NCBI RefSeq assembly: GCF_030283145.1
Contig: NZ_JASNWE010000003.1
Location: forward strand, 1,178,001 to 1,242,000
Reading direction: 5' to 3'
DNA length: 64,000 nt
Source: Actinomadura xylanilytica
Lineage (GTDB): Bacteria; Actinomycetota; Actinomycetes; Streptosporangiales; Streptosporangiaceae
Shown: positions 59,883 to 64,000 of the stretch, one piece after another
Layout of the letters: every line of letters begins with the position of its first letter
How positions within the stretch are numbered: position 1 is the first letter of the stretch
Translations under genes and position numbers: made by a program
Notes under the pieces: generated by a model
What the model was told of the DNA's origin: nothing
The model's database searches: none
Seen by the model: the letters and a program-made list of their open reading frames with translations, nothing else

Positions 59883-62393
59883 TCAGGGGAGGCGGCGCGG
59901 CCCTAGTTCGGGGCGGGGACCGAGGGGGCGCTCCAACCGCAGGGCGACCCGCCGAACGGACGCGCCGGACGCGCCGACCACGACGGGGTCGAGTTCGAGC
60001 CGCGCCACCTCGGGCAGGTCGTCGCCAAGGCGCGAGACGCGCAGGAGCAGCTCTTCCACGGCGGCCACGTCGACCGGCTCCGCCCCACGGTGGCCCAGCA
60101 GCAGCGGAGCCGTGCGGATGGCCCGGACGAGGTCGGCGGCCTCCACGTCGGTGAGGGGCGCCAGCCGATAGGCCCGATCGTCCAGCAGCGCCGCTGTCTC
60201 GTCCGCAAGGCCGAACGAGATGACCGCGCCGAACGAGTGGTCCTCCATGGCGACGATCCTGGCCTGGACGCCTTCGCGGTCCTCACCGGTGACGGCCACC
60301 CCGTAACAGGCGAGCAGCTCCGCGGCCTGCTCGGCGGTCGCGTGCACCGGATCGCCCGATCCGAGCCACTGCTCCACCAGGGCCCTCGCGCGCCTGCGGT
60401 CGGCGCCCGCGAGCTCGGGCATGCGGCCCGGTGGCCGCTGCCGCCACTGCGCGTACCGGACGACGTACGCCAGCGCCCGTACGGCGTCCTCAGGGGCCGG
60501 GTAGGACGGCACCGAGCCCGCCGCCGCCACCCCGTCGGGCCCGGTGACGCGGAGGTCGGCCGGCATACCCGTCGAGCCCAGGTAGGTCGCCACGATCGGC
60601 TTGGTGCTGCCCGCCGCCAGCCGCATGATCTGCTCGGGGACGCGCAGGTCGTAGCCGCCGATCGTGGGCGGCGCGAACAGCGCCACGACCGCGTCGACCG
60701 TGTCGTCGGCCAGCGCCTCGGCGAGCGCCGCCTCGTACTCCTCGGCGCCCGCGCGGGGCCCGAGGTCGACCGGCGGCCGGACGTCCAGGCCCGCCGCCGC
60801 GCCCGCGTCCTGCGCCAGCAGCCCCAGCGAGTCGGAGTTGTCGATGATCGCGACCCGGTCGCCCGCGGGCAGCGGCTGGTAGGCCAGGAGCTGCGCCACG
60901 TCGAACAGCGCCGACAGGTCGTCCACCCGGATCACCCCGGCCTGCGCGAACAGCGCGCTGACCGCGTGGTCGGGCAGGCTGAGCGCCCGCGCGGCGTGCC
61001 CGAGCGGGACGCCCTGGAGGCTGCGCCCGCTCTTGACCGCCACGATCGGCTTGCGCCGCCCCAGCCGCCTGGCCAGCCGGGCGAACTTGCGCGGGTTCCC
61101 GAGCGACTCCAGGTAGAGCAGGACCGCCTTGGTGGCCGGGTCCTCCTCCCAGTACTGCATCAGGTCGTTGCCGGACACGTCGGCGCGGTTGCCCGCGGAA
61201 ACGAACGTGGACAGGCCGAGCCCCCGTTCGGCGGTGCGTTGCAGGATCGCGATGCCGAGCGCGCCGGACTGGGAGAAGAACCCCACCGGCCCGCGCCCCG
61301 GCATCGTCGGCGCCAGCGTCGCGTTCAGCCGTACGTCGGGATCGGTGTTGGCGATGCCCAGGCAATTGGGGCCGACCACGCGCATCCCGTACGCGCGGGC
61401 GAGACGGACCAGTTCTTCCTGGCGCGCTCGTCCTTCAGGGCCGGTCTCCCCGAAACCTGACGAGACGACCACCAGGCCGCGCACGCCCTTGCTCGCGCAC
61501 TGCTCGACGACGTCGTGCACGGTGTCCGCGCGTACGGCGACCACGGCCAGGTCGACGTCGTCGGGAATCTCCAGAACCGACGCGTACGCCCGCACGCCCG
61601 CGACCGCCTTGGCGGTCGGGTGCACCGGATAGACGGGGCCGGTGAAGTCACCGCTCAGCAGATTGCGCAGCACGGTCTGCCCGACGGAGTGCTCGGCCCG
61701 GCTCGCGCCGATCACCGCCACCGACCCCGGGAACAGCAGCCGCTGGATCGACCGCGACTCGGCCCGGTGCTCGCGCGCCCCCATGACCTCCACCGAGGTC
61801 TCGGTCGGCTCCAGGTCGAGCACCAACTCGATCACGCCGTCCTCGAACCGCTGCTCGGCCCGGTACCCAGCCTCCCGGAACACCCGCGTCATCCTGCGGT
61901 TGTCGGGCAGCACGCTCGCCACGAACCTGCGCACCCCCCGCTCGCGCGCCGCCGCCGCGATGTGCTCCAGCAGAACGGCCGCCAGGCCCCTCCCCTGATG
62001 CGCGTCCTCCACCAGGAAGGCGACCTCGGCCACACTCCCCGGCTCGTCCTTCCCGGTGCCCTCCGAGCCCGTCGCCGAACCCGCGGTCGCGTCGTCGTCG
62101 GCAGGACGGGCGGGCAGCCGGTCATAGCGGACGACCGCCACCATCTCCTCGCCGATCGTGGCGATCAGCGCCGTCCGGCGGTCGTAGTCGACGGTGGTCA
62201 GATGCCGGATCTCCTTCTCGCTCAGCCGCGGGCGGGGCGAGAAGAAGCGGTAGTAGATCGATTCTGGGGAGAGCCGCGCGTAGAAGGTGCGCAGCAGCTC
62301 GGCGTCCGCACTGCGGATGGGACGCAGATGCGCCGTCCCGCCGTCGGTGAGGACGACGTCGGCCTCCCAATGATCCGGATAGCCCTCGGTCAC
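59883..62393 (-). CDS. GNAT acetyltransferase fused to an acyl-CoA-synthetase-like protein (Pat-type)
   Basis: An 836-residue protein. The N-terminal GNAT domain (about 10-175) has AHLRPIRSADAELLR and EDAHQGRGLAAVLLEHI, the acetyl-CoA loop. A CoA-binding Rossmann domain (about 210-310) with VAVIGASRAEHSVG and a ligase domain (about 345-665) with FFSQSGALGIA follow. The C-terminal ATP-grasp is cut: LLACYGVAVT joins directly to GVQARIVAMEDHSFGAVISFGL, leaving out about 80-90 residues. Full-length relatives (PatZ-like lysine acetyltransferases) are longer. The acetyltransferase part may still work; ATP-dependent ligase activity seems lost. It is monocistronic. Confidence 0.88.
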   Translation of the reverse strand: MTEGYPDHWEADVVLTDGGTAHLRPIRSADAELLRTFYARLSPESIYYRFFSPRPRLSEKEIRHLTTVDYDRRTALIATIGEEMVAVVRYDRLPARPADDDATAGSATGSEGTGKDEPGSVAEVAFLVEDAHQGRGLAAVLLEHIAAAARERGVRRFVASVLPDNRRMTRVFREAGYRAEQRFEDGVIELVLDLEPTETSVEVMGAREHRAESRSIQRLLFPGSVAVIGASRAEHSVGQTVLRNLLSGDFTGPVYPVHPTAKAVAGVRAYASVLEIPDDVDLAVVAVRADTVHDVVEQCASKGVRGLVVVSSGFGETGPEGRARQEELVRLARAYGMRVVGPNCLGIANTDPDVRLNATLAPTMPGRGPVGFFSQSGALGIAILQRTAERGLGLSTFVSAGNRADVSGNDLMQYWEEDPATKAVLLYLESLGNPRKFARLARRLGRRKPIVAVKSGRSLQGVPLGHAARALSLPDHAVSALFAQAGVIRVDDLSALFDVAQLLAYQPLPAGDRVAIIDNSDSLGLLAQDAGAAAGLDVRPPVDLGPRAGAEEYEAALAEALADDTVDAVVALFAPPTIGGYDLRVPEQIMRLAAGSTKPIVATYLGSTGMPADLRVTGPDGVAAAGSVPSYPAPEDAVRALAYVVRYAQWRQRPPGRMPELAGADRRRARALVEQWLGSGDPVHATAEQAAELLACYGVAVTGEDREGVQARIVAMEDHSFGAVISFGLADETAALLDDRAYRLAPLTDVEAADLVRAIRTAPLLLGHRGAEPVDVAAVEELLLRVSRLGDDLPEVARLELDPVVVGASGASVRRVALRLERPLGPRPELGPRRLP

Positions 62394-62560
62394 GTACCCG
62401 AGGGTATGGCACCGGCCGGAGGGCCCCGGTCCTCGAAAAACGCCGCGATCCCCGCTTTCGCTGCGCGTTCGAGACCTCGTCGGGGCTCAAGAGCTGTTAC
62501 GGTCGTCCACACGCCCAGAATGCCGCTCGCGCGGGCCGTGTTGATCGAGGTGATGACTCC

Positions 62561-63487
62561 ATGACGCGCGTGGTCGTGGTCGGCGATCTTATGACAGATA
62601 CCGTGGCACGTGCCGCGTTCCCCCTTGCCAAGGGCAGTGACACGCCTGCGGCCGTAACGATTCACGGGGGAGGCTCGGGCGCCAACGTGGCCTCGTGGCT
62701 CGCCCTGGAAGGGGTCGAGGTCGCGTTCGTGGGCCGCCGAGGCTCCGATATCGCGGGCCGAAACCGGGACATGGAACTGATGGGGTACGGGGTCGACGCC
62801 CGGCTGGTCATGGACCAGGAACGCCCCACCGGAACCTGTGTGGTCCTGGTCACCCACAAGGGCGACCGGACCATGCTCTCGGACCCGGGGGCCAACGCGG
62901 CACTGCTGCCCGAAGACATCGAACGCTGCAAGGACCTGTTCAATCAGGGCACCCACCTGCACCTGTCGGGTTACGCCCTGATCAACGAGGGGTCCCGGAA
63001 GGCCGCCATCCACACGCTGGACCTGGCCCGCAAGGCCCAGATGTCCATCTCGGTGGACGGCGGCTCCTCCTCCCCGCTCAAACGGATGGGCGCCGAGCCG
63101 TTCCTGGAATGGACCCAGGGCTCGCGGCTGCTGGTGGTCAACGCCGACGAGGCCGAGGTGCTCACCGGCCGGGACAATCCCGACCAGGCCGCCAAGGTGC
63201 TCACCGCCTGGTACCCGCAGGTGGTGATCAAGGTCGGCCGGGACGGTGCCCTCTGGTACACCAACGGCCGCCCGGAGCCGGTCACGGTCGCGGCCGAACC
63301 GGTCGAGAAGATCGCCGACGGGACGGGTGCCGGTGACGCGTTCGTCGCCGGGTTCCTGCCGGTGTGGCTCGACGGCCAGCAGCCGACCGACGCCCTCACT
63401 GCGGGCTGCCGGCTGGCGGCGCGCGCCATGCAGCACCTGGGCGCCCGCCCCACCCTCGACGTCGTCGACAACCAGATCAAGAACTGA
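62561..63487 (+). CDS. PfkB-family carbohydrate kinase
   Basis: A 308-residue ribokinase-fold sugar kinase. It opens with VVVVGDLMTDTVAR, has IHGGGSGANVASWLALEG in the substrate lid region, and ends with the PfkB signature DGTGAGDAF (253-261), with Asp259 as the catalytic base. The substrate is probably a sugar or nucleoside but cannot be named. It starts shortly after the divergent Pat-type gene and ends at a strong hairpin. The ATG is preceded by GAGGTGATG. Confidence 0.92.
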   Translation: MTRVVVVGDLMTDTVARAAFPLAKGSDTPAAVTIHGGGSGANVASWLALEGVEVAFVGRRGSDIAGRNRDMELMGYGVDARLVMDQERPTGTCVVLVTHKGDRTMLSDPGANAALLPEDIERCKDLFNQGTHLHLSGYALINEGSRKAAIHTLDLARKAQMSISVDGGSSSPLKRMGAEPFLEWTQGSRLLVVNADEAEVLTGRDNPDQAAKVLTAWYPQVVIKVGRDGALWYTNGRPEPVTVAAEPVEKIADGTGAGDAFVAGFLPVWLDGQQPTDALTAGCRLAARAMQHLGARPTLDVVDNQIKN

Positions 63488-63492
63488 GCGTC

Positions 63493-63530
63493 CCGGAGAG
63501 CCCGGTCCCCCAGGGGGCCGGGCTCTCCGG
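63493..63530 (+). terminator. Hairpin terminator after the PfkB gene
   Basis: Perfect 13-bp arms (CCGGAGAGCCCGG and complement) surround a 12-nt loop that can itself pair CCCCC with GGGGG. It begins 6 bp after the stop codon. Confidence 0.8.
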
Positions 63531-63594
63531 CATGCACGCCCGTCCATCGCCCCTCCGCCCGCCGTCCGAGCAGCCGGGCCAGGTGGACCGGGGG

Positions 63595-63631
63595 TCAGGA
63601 GGGTCGGGGGCCAGGAGGGTCGGGGGTCAGG
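63595..63631. repeat. Short tandem repeat (16-bp unit, about 2.3 copies)
   Basis: Units TCAGGAGGGTCGGGGG and CCAGGAGGGTCGGGGG follow each other and continue for five bases. The last copy overlaps the stop codon of the minus-strand gene at 63627. Confidence 0.8.
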
Positions 63632-64000
63632 TGGGCGGGACGTAGGTGCGGGCGTCCTCGCGGACCGCGGCCCACAGGCGGTTGAGGGGGTGCGCGGCGT
63701 CGTAGCGCTCCAGGTCGGCGCGACGGACGAACGCGCCGGTCATCAGCTCGGCCTTCGGTTCGAGATCGTCGTGCAGCTCCAGGATCCGCAGCGGGACGCC
63801 GTCGCCGTCCCAGCGGCGGACGGCGCGGCGGCCGATGGAGCCGGTCACGATCATGCAGCCGCGGACGAAGCCGGAGCGCAGCAGCGACAGCCCGTAGTTC
63901 ACGTCGTCGATGTCGGCGACGACGTTCAGCCGGTCGCGGAAGCCGGGACCGTACCAGGTGGCCAGCAGATCGGCGATCAGGCCGGCGGGCGGCACCACCA
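63627..64000 (-). CDS. Unrecognised protein, cut by the right window edge
   Basis: At least 123 residues, ending at 63627; the upstream end lies at or beyond the window edge. It shows ADIDDVNYGLSLLRSGFVRGCMIVTGSIGRR and ILELHDDLEPKAELMTGAFVRRADLERYDAAHPLNRLW. The composition is that of a soluble, charged protein, and no catalytic motif is obvious. It is convergent with the PfkB gene. A GTG at 63998 could be a start but the real one is probably outside. Confidence 0.6.
   Translation of the reverse strand, partial: VVPPAGLIADLLATWYGPGFRDRLNVVADIDDVNYGLSLLRSGFVRGCMIVTGSIGRRAVRRWDGDGVPLRILELHDDLEPKAELMTGAFVRRADLERYDAAHPLNRLWAAVREDARTYVPPT

Overview
The window reads as chromosomal DNA from a high-GC filamentous actinomycete. 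The best guess is a Thermomonosporaceae or Actinomadura-like organism; that genus-level call is inference. Supporting signs are G/C-saturated third codon positions, many GTG starts, 4-8 nt start/stop overlaps, homodimeric AceE, a eukaryotic-type glutamine synthetase II, a PAC2 protein, and a fasR-fabD-fabH-acpP-fabF block ordered as in Streptomyces. No phage, plasmid, integrase, transposase or CRISPR array was found.

1-15.4 kb: the end of an unknown gene, then a minus-strand biosynthetic operon read from 15365 down to 307. It encodes two multidomain synthases: tandem FMN-oxidoreductase domains-KS-AT-ACP-KR, and KS-AT-DH with a C-terminal phosphopantetheinyl-transferase-like domain. A discrete ACP, an alpha/beta hydrolase, a GT1 glycosyltransferase and a degenerate galactokinase-like protein follow. 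The ACP sequence (DSIKR), the enoyl-reductase-like domains and the DH resemble PUFA/heterocyst-glycolipid/enediyne-type iterative synthases, so a glycosylated lipid or polyene-type product is the best inference. A 96-bp direct repeat separates the two synthase genes.

15.6-30 kb: mostly housekeeping genes. They include a penicillin-binding protein, a PHA-synthase-like hydrolase, a RelA/SpoT homologue with an intact hydrolase site but an eroded synthetase, a universal stress protein, DUF2203, GlnII with a candidate GlnR box, tRNA-Val(UAC), PAC2, a 59-aa membrane protein, a saccharopine-dehydrogenase-like reductase, a zinc-ribbon protein, AhpE, DUF3052 and YjbQ. AhpE, DUF3052 and AceE sit together as in Mycobacterium tuberculosis.

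30-43.5 kb: aceE with a clear terminator; a VOC protein with a WYL regulator; an epoxide hydrolase; a deaminase/SUKH-4-like protein; a PHP phosphoesterase; a NarL-type two-component system; and an operon with a membrane acyltransferase between two paralogous secreted hydrolases.

43.5-49.3 kb: the type II fatty-acid synthase operon with its FasR-type regulator and a striking inverted repeat before fabD. A truncated accD6-like remnant and a perfect 52-bp palindrome follow fabF, then DUF3145.

49.6-54.5 kb: a subtilisin-like protease, an ECF sigma factor, a small beta-domain protein and a TPR-CHAT (caspase-like) protease. The last three overlap by 4 nt. This is a candidate signalling or proteolytic conflict module.

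54.5-64 kb: rhodanese; a TetR regulator with an MFS exporter sharing an operator motif; a phosphodiesterase with DUF5998; a proline-rich small ORF; a GNAT/acyl-CoA-synthetase fusion lacking the core of its ATP-grasp; a PfkB sugar kinase; and a partial unknown gene at the right edge.
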